From contig NZ_JAUFPZ010000002.1 of NCBI RefSeq assembly GCF_030409505.1, positions 3,417,501-3,481,500 on the forward strand: a stretch of DNA of 64,000 bases, given 5' to 3'. Position 1 is the stretch's first letter. Every line of letters begins with the position of its first letter. This DNA comes from Zunongwangia endophytica. Its GTDB lineage: Bacteria > Bacteroidota > Bacteroidia > Flavobacteriales > Flavobacteriaceae. A program made the translations under genes and the position numbers. Shown here in pieces: positions 8,239-17,173 of this stretch. The notes beneath the pieces were generated by a model. The model was not told where the DNA came from, searched no databases, and was given only the letters and a program-made list of their open reading frames with translations.

Positions 8239-9783
8239 ATGGCAAAACAAGATGATACATTCAAAAATGTGATATCCCATGCTAAAGAGTATGGGTATAT
8301 TTTTGCGTCTAGTGAAATATACGACGGATTAAGCGCTGTTTATGATTACGGTCAAAATGGTGCTGAACTAAAGAAGAATATAAAAGAATATTGGTGGAAA
8401 AGTATGGTGCAGCTGCATCAAAATATTGTAGGCATAGATGCCGCAATATTGATGCACCCAACAACCTGGAAAGCTTCTGGGCACGTTGATGCATTTAATG
8501 ATCCATTAATTGATAATAAAGATTCTAAGAAGCGATATCGCGCCGATGTTTTGGTGGAAGATTACGCTGAAAAAATCAATCAAAAAGCACAAAAAGAAAT
8601 CGCTAAAGCTAAAAAGCGATTTGGCGATACTTTTGATGAAGCACAGTTTGTAGCCACCAATCCAAGGGTGCAACGATACAAAGCTGAAGAAAAAGAAATT
8701 TTGGAGCGTTTGGCAAAATCTTTAACGGAAGAAAATCTGGCAGATGTAAAAGCTTTGATTGAAGAGTTGGGAATAGCCTGCCCAGAAAGTGGTTCTAAAA
8801 ACTGGACCGATGTTAAGCAATTCAACTTAATGTTTGGGACTAAGCTTGGAGCTTCAGCAGATAGTGCAACCGATCTTTATCTAAGGCCAGAAACTGCACA
8901 GGGAATATTTGTGAACTTTGCGAACGTTCAGAAAACCGGAAGAATGAAAATTCCTTTCGGGATTGCACAAATAGGGAAAGCATTTAGAAATGAAATTGTT
9001 GCGAGACAGTTTATTTTCCGCCAACGTGAGTTTGAGCAAATGGAGATGCAATTTTTTGTACGTCCTGGAGAAGAACTTAGTTGGTTCGAAAAATGGAAAG
9101 AAACGCGTCAAAAATGGCACGCTTCTTTAGGACTTGGAGATGAAAAATATCGTTTCCACGATCACGAAAAGTTAGCACATTACGCCAATGCAGCTACCGA
9201 TATTGAATTTGATTTTCCTTTCGGATTTAAAGAATTAGAAGGAATTCATTCAAGAACCGATTTCGATCTTAAAGCGCACGAAGAACATTCAGGTAAAAAA
9301 TTACGTTTTTATGACCCTGAAATGGGAGAAAATTATACACCGTATGTTATTGAGACCTCCATTGGTTTAGATCGTATGTTCTTAGCCGTGTTCTCCTCTT
9401 CTTTAGAAGAAGAAGATTTAGGTGATAGAAAATCAAGAACAGTTCTTAAATTACCAGCAGTTTTAGCGCCTACTAAAGCAGCTATTTTGCCGTTGGTTAA
9501 AAAGGATGGTTTACCAGAATTAGCACAAGAGATTGTAGAAGAGCTTAAGTGGGACTTTAGAGTTCAGTACGACGAAAAAGATGCTGTGGGTAGACGTTAT
9601 CGTCGCCAGGATGCAGCAGGAACACCACTTTGTATTACGGTGGATCACGATTCTTTGGAAGACAAATCGGTTACTGTACGTTATCGCGATACAATGGAAC
9701 AAAAAAGAGTGCCAATAACTGAATTAGCTTCGATTATCGATAAAGAAGTAAATTTCAAATATTGGTTGAAAAATGCGAAGTAA
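8239..9783 (+). CDS. glyS: Glycyl-tRNA synthetase, alpha2 (eukaryote/archaeal-like) type
   Basis: A 514-residue class II synthetase that charges tRNA-Gly. Motif 2 region FRNEI with FRQREFEQMEMQFF, the RPETAQGIF segment and motif 3 GLDRMFLAVF are present, followed by the anticodon-binding domain (GRRYRRQDAAGTPLC near residue 450). This is the single-chain homodimeric form, not GlyQ/GlyS. A TATTTTTG string (8227-8234) matches the TAnnTTTG -7 consensus and ends four bases before the ATG, so a leaderless or nearly leaderless transcript is possible, but it overlaps the T-run of the previous terminator and lacks a clear -33 box. A terminator follows. Confidence 0.97.
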   Translation: MAKQDDTFKNVISHAKEYGYIFASSEIYDGLSAVYDYGQNGAELKKNIKEYWWKSMVQLHQNIVGIDAAILMHPTTWKASGHVDAFNDPLIDNKDSKKRYRADVLVEDYAEKINQKAQKEIAKAKKRFGDTFDEAQFVATNPRVQRYKAEEKEILERLAKSLTEENLADVKALIEELGIACPESGSKNWTDVKQFNLMFGTKLGASADSATDLYLRPETAQGIFVNFANVQKTGRMKIPFGIAQIGKAFRNEIVARQFIFRQREFEQMEMQFFVRPGEELSWFEKWKETRQKWHASLGLGDEKYRFHDHEKLAHYANAATDIEFDFPFGFKELEGIHSRTDFDLKAHEEHSGKKLRFYDPEMGENYTPYVIETSIGLDRMFLAVFSSSLEEEDLGDRKSRTVLKLPAVLAPTKAAILPLVKKDGLPELAQEIVEELKWDFRVQYDEKDAVGRRYRRQDAAGTPLCITVDHDSLEDKSVTVRYRDTMEQKRVPITELASIIDKEVNFKYWLKNAK

Positions 9784-9803
9784 GTAACGCATTACTATAA
9801 AAT

Positions 9804-9836
9804 AAAAAAAGACGGTTTTTAGACCGTCTTTTTTTA
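9804..9836. terminator. Bidirectional terminator between glyS and ferritin
   Basis: An A-run, stem GACGGT / ACCGTC (9811-9816 and 9823-9828) with a 6-nt loop, then an 8-T run. The flanking A- and T-runs make it work for glyS (+) and the convergent ferritin gene (-). Confidence 0.9.
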
Positions 9837-9855
9837 TGCATTATGTTCTCTGAAA

Positions 9856-10389
9856 TTATTCAGGATTAGATTCTTCTCTAATTTCTTTGATTCTTTCGTC
9901 TAAGAATCGAAGTCCAACATTTTCAGTATTAATAAGGTCGAACAATTCTAACGCTCTACGCATCGTTTGTTCTTCTTCCATCTGCTCATTCACGTACCAC
10001 TGTAAAAAGTTTTCAGTAGTAAGATCACGTTTATTTCTACATTCGTAGATAATATTGTGAATGCTCTTTGTAATGGCTATTTCTTGATCTAACGCGGTTT
10101 CGAAAATTTCTTCTAAAGAAGTAAAATCGTGATTAATATTTGTTACTTCGGGAGAATATGCTGTTCCACCATTATCATTTATAAAGTGGAATATTTTCAT
10201 CATATGGTCACGTTCTTCTTTAGATTGCTCGTAGAAGAATTCAGCACTATATACTAGTCCATTGTGATCGCACCAAGAGGCCATTGCAAGATAAGCTGCG
10301 GAAGACTGCGCTTCCTGTTTGATCTGTTTATTTAATAGATCTAAAACATCTACATTAATTAGTAGATTTTGTCTTACAAGGTCTTTCAT
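9856..10389 (-). CDS. ftnA: Non-haem ferritin
   Basis: A 177-residue four-helix ferritin that stores iron as a ferric mineral. The ferroxidase-centre residues are in place: Glu26 and Tyr33 in the first helix (KQEAQSSAAYLAM), and Glu59 and His62 in SKEERDHMMK; the second-half helix carries NEQMEEEQ. This matches FtnA rather than haem-binding bacterioferritin, since no haem-ligand methionine in the usual place was noted. Monocistronic, ending at a bidirectional terminator shared with glyS. A TAATTTTA string upstream is a weak -7 candidate; no Fur box was recognised. Confidence 0.95.
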   Translation of the reverse strand: MKDLVRQNLLINVDVLDLLNKQIKQEAQSSAAYLAMASWCDHNGLVYSAEFFYEQSKEERDHMMKIFHFINDNGGTAYSPEVTNINHDFTSLEEIFETALDQEIAITKSIHNIIYECRNKRDLTTENFLQWYVNEQMEEEQTMRRALELFDLINTENVGLRFLDERIKEIREESNPE

Positions 10390-10467
10390 AGGTTTTATTT
10401 TTATGTAAAATTACCTAAAAAAGAAGTAATTAGCTAATGGGAGAGTTAATTTAGAAGTAGTCTAATA

Positions 10468-10773
10468 TCAAGCAAGAACCGAGTTGATTTCCATCATAGC
10501 GAAAGTTCCGCCTATTAATTCTCTTAGATCAAGGATCTCGTGTGTATTGAAAACAAAAAGATGTTCTCTATTACAAAGGCTTAAGACTTCTAGCCCATGC
10601 GGATTGATTCCGTTTAAATGATTCTCGATTTGAATAGAATTCAATTTGTGTCGAAAAGCCAATAATTGGCAGAACGAAAATTTCACCGTCTTATGCCCAA
10701 AGTCGATATAGAACTTTCGGTTATGGTCACACTGGCTAGCGACAAAGAATTTGGATGTATAAATCGCATTCAT
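10468..10773 (-). CDS. Hypothetical protein, 101 residues
   Basis: Not recognised. The frame fills the gap between ferritin and the Lrp-type regulator on the same strand. It reads as a small soluble protein with basic N-terminal half and scattered Cys (FFVASQCDH, KFSFCQLLAF, LSLCNREH), no signal peptide and no membrane segment. The gap to the regulator gene is 41 bp, so it may be the last gene of that transcript. Reading frame and codon use look coding, and no better frame exists here; conservation needs a protein search. Confidence 0.55.
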   Translation of the reverse strand: MNAIYTSKFFVASQCDHNRKFYIDFGHKTVKFSFCQLLAFRHKLNSIQIENHLNGINPHGLEVLSLCNREHLFVFNTHEILDLRELIGGTFAMMEINSVLA

Positions 10774-10814
10774 CTGTGGCCAAAATTAATTTTAATTTAG
10801 AATAAATCCAAATA

Positions 10815-11285
10815 TCAAATCTTAATTTGTCGACTTATTTGTTGATTTAACGAAATAAAGGTTTCTGTACGCGAAACACCTTCGATGCCCTGGATGTTTT
10901 TATTCAATACTTTCATTAGGTGTTCGTTGTCCTTACAAAGTACTTTTATGAATATAGACCAATTACCAGTGGTATAGTGACATTCGATAACTTCTGGTAT
11001 TTCTCTCAGCTTATTCACGGCAAGTGGATTGCTAACGGCCTTATCTAAGTAAACACCAACATAAGCCATCGTTTTGTAGCCTAGTAACTTTGGATCTATA
11101 ATTAGTCTGGAGCCTTCAATTAGTCCAGATTTTTCTAATTTTCTAAGTCTTTGGTGCACTGCGGCTCCTGTAATCCCGATGTTTTTTGCAATTTCTAAAA
11201 TTGGTCGTTTGGCATCTTCCATTAAGAAATTAAGGATGGTTTTGTCGATACCATCGATAACGACATTTTGGTCTATAATCTTCAT
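10815..11285 (-). CDS. Lrp/AsnC-family transcriptional regulator
   Basis: A 156-residue protein with an N-terminal winged helix-turn-helix (residues about 14-65, ILEIAKNIGITGAAVHQRLRKLEKSGLIEG) and a C-terminal RAM/AsnC ligand-binding domain (about 75-150, with the YHCTTGNWS-like HYTTGNWS segment). These regulators form octamers and respond to amino acids. It lies 45 bp downstream of, and on the same strand as, the saccharopine dehydrogenase-like gene, so control of lysine or related amino-acid metabolism is a reasonable inference. Ligand unknown. Confidence 0.93.
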   Translation of the reverse strand: MKIIDQNVVIDGIDKTILNFLMEDAKRPILEIAKNIGITGAAVHQRLRKLEKSGLIEGSRLIIDPKLLGYKTMAYVGVYLDKAVSNPLAVNKLREIPEVIECHYTTGNWSIFIKVLCKDNEHLMKVLNKNIQGIEGVSRTETFISLNQQISRQIKI

Positions 11286-11330
11286 TTGGTTGTGGTTATA
11301 AAGCTAAAATAGGAAAAAAGATTTCATTTC

Positions 11331-12704
11331 CTAATTGCTTACACCACCTATTGCGTTATAGCCTAAGTAGTTCGTTTGCTTTTCTTTAAAAATGATACCG
11401 TTTTGTTGAAGTTCTTTTAAAATGGGCTTGTAAACTTCCCTCGAAATTGGCAAATGCACACCTGGAGTGGTAATTTCTTTTTTTAGAATTTTTATTGTCG
11501 CGATGCCAACAGTTAATCCTACGGTTTTAGCCATTGCGGTTTCTGTTTGATTTTTGCCAATGCATACCATAGTGGCGTCAATCTGTTTTTTATCGCCATC
11601 AAGTTCATATCCAAACTTATGATACATTACGAGCATATCTTTATCTTCTGAAGATAATTTCCATTGTTCTTCAAGAATTTTCTGAAGTGCCTGCGCCGGT
11701 GTTGCATCTTTTATTCCAATAGTCTTTTTAGGGTTAAAGAGATCTAAGTCTAGTAACTTTTCCCATATAATATCGTCTTGATCGATCTTAAGATTGTGTC
11801 GCAATTTTAGCTCAACCGAATCTGTTGGGGAATAGGGAAGGAAAGAATTTACAAACTCTCTATAAGTCATGTTTTCTGAGTTTTGCATTTTGAAACTATC
11901 ATCCGTCATCCCCAGTTGTACAAACATGTTCCAGGCTCGGCTAAAACCTACCCGGCGTATCGTGCCGCGGTAAAGTGTTAGGACATCGTCGAGTCCGTAA
12001 GCTTCGCGATAATCTAAAGAATTGCGATTGGCGTAAGCTTCAAATCTGCCATAATTTTCAATGTCTAAAAACTCTGTTCTTCTAAACAACCGGTGATAAG
12101 GAATGTATTTGTATTTGCCTTCCTGAATAAATTCAGCAACACCACCTTGCCCGGCAACCACTACGTTTCTAGGATTCCATGTGAATTTATAATTCCATAA
12201 ATTGGTATCACTTTCAGGAGCTATAAGTCCGCCACAAAAAGATTCAAACATAATCATTTTCCCTCCATCATCTCTAATTCTGTCAATCACCTGCATGGCA
12301 CTCATGTGATCTATTCCGGGATCAACGCCAACTTCATTCATAAATATAAGTCCGGCCTTTTTCACTTCAGCATTTAGAGCTTTCATCTCTGCACTTATGT
12401 AAGAGGCAGTAACCAGATTCTTTTTCAATTTAAGACATGCTTTGGCGATTTTTATATGAAATCTTGCCGGTAGCATGGAAATTACAATAGCTGCCGAAGC
12501 GATATGTTTTTCGAGCGCTTCAGGCTTAAAAATATCGAATTGAACTGCGCTGCAGTTTTGGTGATTTTGAATGGCTTTTTCTGCAGCAGCTAATTCCTTA
12601 TCAGCAACAATAATTTTGAAGTTTTCTTCTAAAGATTTTTCAGAAAGATAGCGAATAAGGACGGCGGTAGATTTTCCTGCACCAATTAAAAGGATTTGTT
12701 TCAT
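11331..12704 (-). CDS. Saccharopine dehydrogenase-family reductase
   Basis: A 457-residue enzyme with an N-terminal Rossmann fold (LLIGAGKST at residues 5-13), the MLPARFH and NEVGVDPGIDHMSA segments characteristic of saccharopine reductase, and the long C-terminal saccharopine dehydrogenase domain. Family members convert aminoadipate semialdehyde, glutamate and NADPH into saccharopine or the reverse. In Bacteroidota the gene is often paired with an Lrp regulator, as here. Whether it serves lysine breakdown or another amino-acid or polyamine route is not shown. Start ATG at 12704 fits; DUF423 is divergent, 45 bp away. Confidence 0.88.
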   Translation of the reverse strand: MKQILLIGAGKSTAVLIRYLSEKSLEENFKIIVADKELAAAEKAIQNHQNCSAVQFDIFKPEALEKHIASAAIVISMLPARFHIKIAKACLKLKKNLVTASYISAEMKALNAEVKKAGLIFMNEVGVDPGIDHMSAMQVIDRIRDDGGKMIMFESFCGGLIAPESDTNLWNYKFTWNPRNVVVAGQGGVAEFIQEGKYKYIPYHRLFRRTEFLDIENYGRFEAYANRNSLDYREAYGLDDVLTLYRGTIRRVGFSRAWNMFVQLGMTDDSFKMQNSENMTYREFVNSFLPYSPTDSVELKLRHNLKIDQDDIIWEKLLDLDLFNPKKTIGIKDATPAQALQKILEEQWKLSSEDKDMLVMYHKFGYELDGDKKQIDATMVCIGKNQTETAMAKTVGLTVGIATIKILKKEITTPGVHLPISREVYKPILKELQQNGIIFKEKQTNYLGYNAIGGVSN

Positions 12705-12749
12705 AATTGATTTAGTTTTGTGTAGCGATTAACTAAGGTATTAAAACTT

Positions 12750-13130
12750 ATGACACGTAGATTTTTAATTACGGGAGGAATATTTGGCATGCTAGCAGTT
12801 ATTTTTGGTGCTTTTGGAGCGCATGGATTAAAGAGTGTGCTAGATGCAGAAACCTTAAATTCGTTTGAGACCGGTGTAAAATATCAAATGTATCATGCGC
12901 TTTTGTTTATTGCTTTAGCCAATTTTGGAAAAATTCAGACTACTATTTTATATTGGTTCTTCTGTATAGGTGTTATATTTTTTAGCGGATCTATTTATTT
13001 ACTGAGCCTGGATCAGTTAGCTGGATTAGATCTTAGTAGCATCGCATTGGTGACTCCGCTTGGAGGAGCTTTTTTAATTGTTGGTTGGACACTTCTTATA
13101 TTTAAAGCGTTTAGGTTAAATTATCAATAA
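12750..13130 (+). CDS. DUF423 family membrane protein
   Basis: A 126-residue protein with four predicted membrane segments and the family signature FGAFGAHGLK near residues 20-29 followed by ETGVKYQMYHAL. DUF423 (YwdK/YgdD) proteins are small inner-membrane proteins of unknown function. Divergent from the saccharopine dehydrogenase-like gene. A TAGTTTTG string at 12713-12720 is a possible -7 element, but its upstream box is poorly spaced. Confidence 0.9.
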   Translation: MTRRFLITGGIFGMLAVIFGAFGAHGLKSVLDAETLNSFETGVKYQMYHALLFIALANFGKIQTTILYWFFCIGVIFFSGSIYLLSLDQLAGLDLSSIALVTPLGGAFLIVGWTLLIFKAFRLNYQ

Positions 13131-13167
13131 TTTATTCTTTAAAATTAGTTATTTTATTGAAGATTTC

Positions 13168-13175
13168 TAAATTTG
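13168..13175 (+). promoter_or_regulatory. Promoter -7 element for pckA
   Basis: TAAATTTG matches the Bacteroidota -7 consensus TAnnTTTG exactly and lies 33 bp before the pckA start. A weak -33 match (TTAG at 13145-13148) sits 19 bp upstream. Confidence 0.65.
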
Positions 13176-13208
13176 TCTGTAGTTACGAACTACATAAACA
13201 GATGAATT

Positions 13209-14819
13209 ATGGATTCTAAAGGCATAGTTTCGAAAACGATTGCGTTGAGTAAGTACGGAATTGAAAATGGCAACGTAAATTATCAATTATCACCTAAAAA
13301 ACTTCAAAAAATAACTATTGAAAAAGGCCAAGGTGAAGAAACGAAGAATGGTGTACTCGCTATAAAAACCGGTAAGTTTACCGGAAGATCTCCCAAAGAT
13401 CGATTTATCGTTGAAGATGAAGTTACTAAAGATCAGGTATGGTGGGGAGATATTAATATTCCGTTCTCAGCGTCCAAATTCGATAAATTATATAATAAAG
13501 TTACGAAGTACCTTTCGGCTAAGGAGCTTTATGTTAGAGATGCTTATGCATGTGCCGATCCACAATATCGTCTAAATATTAGAGTTATTAACGAATATCC
13601 ATGGTCTAATATGTTTGCCTACAACATGTTCTTAAGACCTTCGGAAGAAGACTTAGAAAAATTCGAAGAAGATTGGGTTGTTATAAATGCTCCCGGTTTT
13701 AAAGCAAATCCTGAAGTTGACGGAACGCGACAGGAGAATTTCGCAATATTAAACTTCAATAAAAAGATTGCTTTAATTGGTGGCACTGGTTATACGGGAG
13801 AAATTAAAAAAGGAATTTTTTCAGCATTAAATTTAATTCTGCCTGTTTACAAAAACACATTGCCAATGCATTGCTCGGCAAATGTAGGAGAGCAAGAAGA
13901 TACTGCCATATTTTTTGGATTATCGGGTACAGGAAAAACCACACTTTCTGCCGATCCTAAACGAAAATTAATTGGGGACGATGAGCATGGCTGGTCGCCG
14001 GAAGATAAGATCTTTAATTTTGAAGGTGGTTGCTATGCAAAGGTTATTAATTTATCCAAGGAGAATGAACCCGATATTTTCCAGGCTATTAAACCTGGTG
14101 CAATTTTAGAGAATATTGTTTTTAAGGATGGGGAGGTTGATTATTCTGATACCAGTATTACGCAAAATACCAGAGTAAGCTATCCAATTGATCATATTCA
14201 AAATATTCAGAAACCATCTGTAGGCGAAAATCCTAAGAATATTTTCTTTTTAACTGCCGATGCCTTCGGAGTACTGCCTCCATTAAGTAAGCTGAATCCC
14301 GGGCAGGCTGCCTATCATTTTATAAGTGGCTATACCGCAAAAGTGGCAGGAACAGAGGAAGGTATTAATGAACCGAAACCAAGTTTTTCAGCATGTTTTG
14401 GAGCTCCTTTTATGCCGTTACACCCTACAAAGTATGCCGAAATGCTAAGTGCGAAAATGAAAAAAGCCAATGTGAATGTATGGTTAGTAAATACAGGCTG
14501 GACAGGTGGACCCTACGGGATAGGCGAACGGATGAAATTAAAATACACCAGAGCTATGATCGATGCTGCCTTAGCGGGAGTTTTCGAAAATATTAATTTT
14601 GAAAAAGAGGAATCTTTCGGTCTGGAAATTCCTAAAGAATGTCCAAACGTGCCATCAGAAGTTTTAAAGCCCAGAAATACCTGGAGTGATAAAGAAGCTT
14701 ACGACGAAAAAGCGGAACATTTAGCTAATAGTTTTGTGAAAAATTTCGAAAAATTTGAGAAATATGCTAATCCTGAGATTTTAGCGGGAGGTCCTGTTAA
14801 TTACGAATATAACTCTTAG
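13209..14819 (+). CDS. pckA: Phosphoenolpyruvate carboxykinase (ATP)
   Basis: A 536-residue gluconeogenic enzyme that converts oxaloacetate and ATP into PEP, CO2 and ADP. The P-loop GLSGTGKT is at residues 237-244, followed by the metal-binding IGDDEHGW segment; the early TGRSPKDRF motif binds substrate. Length is normal for the ATP-dependent class. Monocistronic, between an exact -7 promoter motif and a strong terminator. Confidence 0.98.
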   Translation: MDSKGIVSKTIALSKYGIENGNVNYQLSPKKLQKITIEKGQGEETKNGVLAIKTGKFTGRSPKDRFIVEDEVTKDQVWWGDINIPFSASKFDKLYNKVTKYLSAKELYVRDAYACADPQYRLNIRVINEYPWSNMFAYNMFLRPSEEDLEKFEEDWVVINAPGFKANPEVDGTRQENFAILNFNKKIALIGGTGYTGEIKKGIFSALNLILPVYKNTLPMHCSANVGEQEDTAIFFGLSGTGKTTLSADPKRKLIGDDEHGWSPEDKIFNFEGGCYAKVINLSKENEPDIFQAIKPGAILENIVFKDGEVDYSDTSITQNTRVSYPIDHIQNIQKPSVGENPKNIFFLTADAFGVLPPLSKLNPGQAAYHFISGYTAKVAGTEEGINEPKPSFSACFGAPFMPLHPTKYAEMLSAKMKKANVNVWLVNTGWTGGPYGIGERMKLKYTRAMIDAALAGVFENINFEKEESFGLEIPKECPNVPSEVLKPRNTWSDKEAYDEKAEHLANSFVKNFEKFEKYANPEILAGGPVNYEYNS

Positions 14820-14848
14820 TCTTTTTAATTAGTTGCTTTCTTCAACAA

Positions 14849-14885
14849 AAAATCCGGTGTTTGATTGACAAAGCACCGGATTTTG
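14849..14885. terminator. Terminator between pckA and hemD
   Basis: Stem AATCCGGTG / CACCGGATT (14851-14859 and 14874-14882), extendable by flanking A and T runs, with further pairing TTTG/CAAA near the loop. Convergent genes on both sides, so it may serve both. Confidence 0.85.
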
Positions 14886-14905
14886 ATTTTTATAGAAGTA
14901 AAAAT

Positions 14906-15652
14906 TTATTTCTTATTAACTTCTGCAATGTATTTGTTAAGAGCCATCGTCATAGAAGGAGTCTCTGATGTTGGCGCTTTTATGTCTACTGTTAATCCGT
15001 GATCTTTCGCTGCTTTAATCGTAGTGTTACCAAAAACAGCAATTCGGGTATTGTTTTGTTTAAAATCCGGGAAGTTTTCAAATAAAGATTTGATTCCGCT
15101 AGGACTAAAAAATACTAGAATATCGTAAGTTACTTCGCTAAGATGAGTAAGATCACTTACTACCGTTTTATAAAAAACTGCTTGTTTCCATTGCACGCCT
15201 AACTTATCTAAAGTTTTAGGAATTACAGGTTTAAGCATGTCTGAAGATGGTAGCAAAAATTTCTCGTTCTTATATTTTTTTATAAGAGGAGATAATTCTT
15301 CAAAAGTACGTTTACCAACGTAAATTTTTCGTTTTCTGTAAACTACGTATTTCTGTAGGTAATAGGCGACTGCTTCACTAAGACAAAAATACTTTAGAGA
15401 ATCTGGCACTTTAAACCTCATCTCTTCAGCAACTCTAAAAAAGTGATCCACAGCATTTCTACTGGTAAGTATTATGGCAGTATGCTTAGAAAGATCTACT
15501 TTTTGTTGTCTAACTTCCTTAGAAGAAACACCTTCTACATGTATAAATGGGATGAAATCAACTTTAACCTTTAGCTTTTCCTCCAGTTCAAAATATGGAG
15601 AGTTTTCTATTTTAGGTTCTGGCTGAGAAACCAAAATTGTTTTCACTTTCAT
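14906..15652 (-). CDS. hemD: Uroporphyrinogen-III synthase
   Basis: A 248-residue two-lobed protein with the features of HemD: SQPEP near the N-terminus, ILTSRNAVDHFF (residues about 59-70), LPSSDM and the second-lobe SPSGIKSLFE. It cyclises hydroxymethylbilane with inversion of ring D for haem and related tetrapyrroles. HemD is poorly conserved, so the call leans partly on context: the DUF4271 gene 23 bp upstream is its usual flavobacterial neighbour and they should form one operon. Confidence 0.88.
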   Translation of the reverse strand: MKVKTILVSQPEPKIENSPYFELEEKLKVKVDFIPFIHVEGVSSKEVRQQKVDLSKHTAIILTSRNAVDHFFRVAEEMRFKVPDSLKYFCLSEAVAYYLQKYVVYRKRKIYVGKRTFEELSPLIKKYKNEKFLLPSSDMLKPVIPKTLDKLGVQWKQAVFYKTVVSDLTHLSEVTYDILVFFSPSGIKSLFENFPDFKQNNTRIAVFGNTTIKAAKDHGLTVDIKAPTSETPSMTMALNKYIAEVNKK

Positions 15653-15675
15653 ATATCAATTCTTTATCAGATCGT

Positions 15676-16335
15676 TTAATAAACTACAATCAGTTTATAT
15701 AAAATATAATAAGGGGCAATTTCGAGAGCGCAAAGGTACAAAATAAAATAAAACCAGTTGCCTGTTATTAACTTTTGATGTTGTTTAAAGATGTTAAATA
15801 TACCTGTTAAATTTGCTAGAAGTATAAAGCCACCTATCCCATAAACCCATAAATCAGTAATATTTATGGTGTAAATTAATAAAAGCGTCATCGGGAAAAT
15901 TAGTAATGCGATGTAGTTCCGATAGCTTAATTTCTGAAATAGATAGAGGTCTATCGCCTGATCCATATCAAAAATATTAGAAAGAATTTTCTCAACTCCG
16001 AATTTAAGAAGTATGAAACATACATAAGCAGTAAGAATCCTAATGTAAATGAATATATAATTCTCTGCAGGAGGACTATTGTAAAACTTATAAAACCAGA
16101 AAATAAGAACCGAGACTGAGAGCGCATTCACGCTGAATAGCAAAATGTTAAATCCATGAAAAGGATTGTTCTCTTTTCCTCTAAACAGCATAAATTTGTT
16201 GGAAGTGAGTATGGAAAGGAATTCGTTAAAACGATTCGTGTAAAGGTTCCTAACGATTACAATCATTATAAAGCAGATCAAAAATATGATGGTAATCCAA
16301 TCTAAAGGTTCGGTATAACGTTCTATGGTCTGCAC
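15676..16335 (-). CDS. DUF4271 polytopic membrane protein
   Basis: A 219-residue integral membrane protein with about six to seven hydrophobic segments, beginning around residue 14 (IIFLICFIMIVIV). The FNEFLSILTSNKF segment after the first helix and the position upstream of hemD identify DUF4271, a Bacteroidota-specific family without known function. An exact -7 motif lies just upstream. Confidence 0.85.
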   Translation of the reverse strand: MQTIERYTEPLDWITIIFLICFIMIVIVRNLYTNRFNEFLSILTSNKFMLFRGKENNPFHGFNILLFSVNALSVSVLIFWFYKFYNSPPAENYIFIYIRILTAYVCFILLKFGVEKILSNIFDMDQAIDLYLFQKLSYRNYIALLIFPMTLLLIYTINITDLWVYGIGGFILLANLTGIFNIFKQHQKLITGNWFYFILYLCALEIAPYYILYKLIVVY

Positions 16336-16348
16336 ACTATTTTTTTTG

Positions 16349-16356
16349 CAAATTTA
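16349..16356 (-). promoter_or_regulatory. Promoter -7 element for DUF4271-hemD operon
   Basis: TAAATTTG on the minus strand, about 14 bp before the DUF4271 start codon at 16335. Exact TAnnTTTG match; no good -33 box. Confidence 0.6.
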
Positions 16357-16418
16357 AAGTAATGCGAGAAAAACTAAGCTTAAAAACAAAAGAAAGCAAA
16401 AGCATGGTTTAAAATCCC

Positions 16419-16426
16419 TACATTTG
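16419..16426 (+). promoter_or_regulatory. Promoter -7 element for the glycosyltransferase-pyrC operon
   Basis: TACATTTG is an exact TAnnTTTG match 16 bp before the ATG at 16443. The predicted 5' untranslated region would be very short. Confidence 0.6.
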
Positions 16427-16442
16427 TGCAAAATTTGATAGA

Positions 16443-17171
16443 ATGGTTCATGGGCTAATTATAATACCCACGTACAATGAAATTGAAAATATTGAGCGGC
16501 TGGTAAGAAATATTTTTTCCCAACAGCGCAAATTTCATATTTTGGTGGTGGATGATAGTTCACCCGATGGTACCGCAACCAGAGTAAGAACGTTACAGGC
16601 AGAGTATCCTGATTCACTTTTTCTTGAAGAGCGAAAAGAAAAAACGGGCTTAGGTACTGCTTATATACATGGTTTTAAGTGGGCCTTAAAAAGGGAATAT
16701 GATTACGTTTTTGAAATGGATGCCGATTTTTCCCATAATCCCAACGATCTTATACGTTTATATAATTCTTGTAAAAGAGAAGATGCAGATGTGGCAATAG
16801 GATCCAGATATGTAACCGGGGTTAATGTGATTAATTGGCCTATGAATAGGGTCTTAATGTCTTGGCTCGCTTCTAAATATGTTCGGTTAATTACTGGTAT
16901 GGACATTCATGATACCACGGCGGGATATGTTTGTTATAAGCGAGATGTTTTAGAGCAGATCAAGTTGGATAAAATACAATTTGTGGGCTATGCATTTCAA
17001 ATAGAGATGAAATTTAAATCTCATCTATTGGGATATAAGATTACTGAAGTTCCAGTTATTTTTACCGATAGAACCAGAGGAACCTCCAAAATGAGCGGCT
17101 CAATTATTTATGAAGCTGTCTTTGGAGTAATAAAAATGAAAGTAAAAAGTCTGTTTAACAGAAGAAGATAG
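16443..17171 (+). CDS. Polyprenol monophosphomannose synthase-like GT2 glycosyltransferase
   Basis: A 242-residue GT2 enzyme with the nucleotide-sugar motif VVDDSSPDGT (residues about 32-41), the DxD-type EMDADFSHNP, and the C-terminal VPVIFTDRTRGTSKMS typical of dolichol/polyprenol-phosphate mannosyl transferases. It should transfer mannose (or glucose) from GDP/UDP-sugar to a polyprenyl phosphate at the membrane, making a donor for extracytoplasmic glycosylation. It has no C-terminal membrane domain. Its stop codon abuts dihydroorotase, and it heads a three-gene run. The DUF2723 protein at 51903-55208 is a conceivable user of such lipid-linked sugars (inference). Confidence 0.88.
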   Translation: MVHGLIIIPTYNEIENIERLVRNIFSQQRKFHILVVDDSSPDGTATRVRTLQAEYPDSLFLEERKEKTGLGTAYIHGFKWALKREYDYVFEMDADFSHNPNDLIRLYNSCKREDADVAIGSRYVTGVNVINWPMNRVLMSWLASKYVRLITGMDIHDTTAGYVCYKRDVLEQIKLDKIQFVGYAFQIEMKFKSHLLGYKITEVPVIFTDRTRGTSKMSGSIIYEAVFGVIKMKVKSLFNRRR

Positions 17172-17173
17172 TG

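Noticed and set aside
8580..9120. Two minus-strand frames inside glyS
   Set aside because: Both overlap the conserved glycyl-tRNA synthetase coding sequence; shadow frames of an AT-rich gene.
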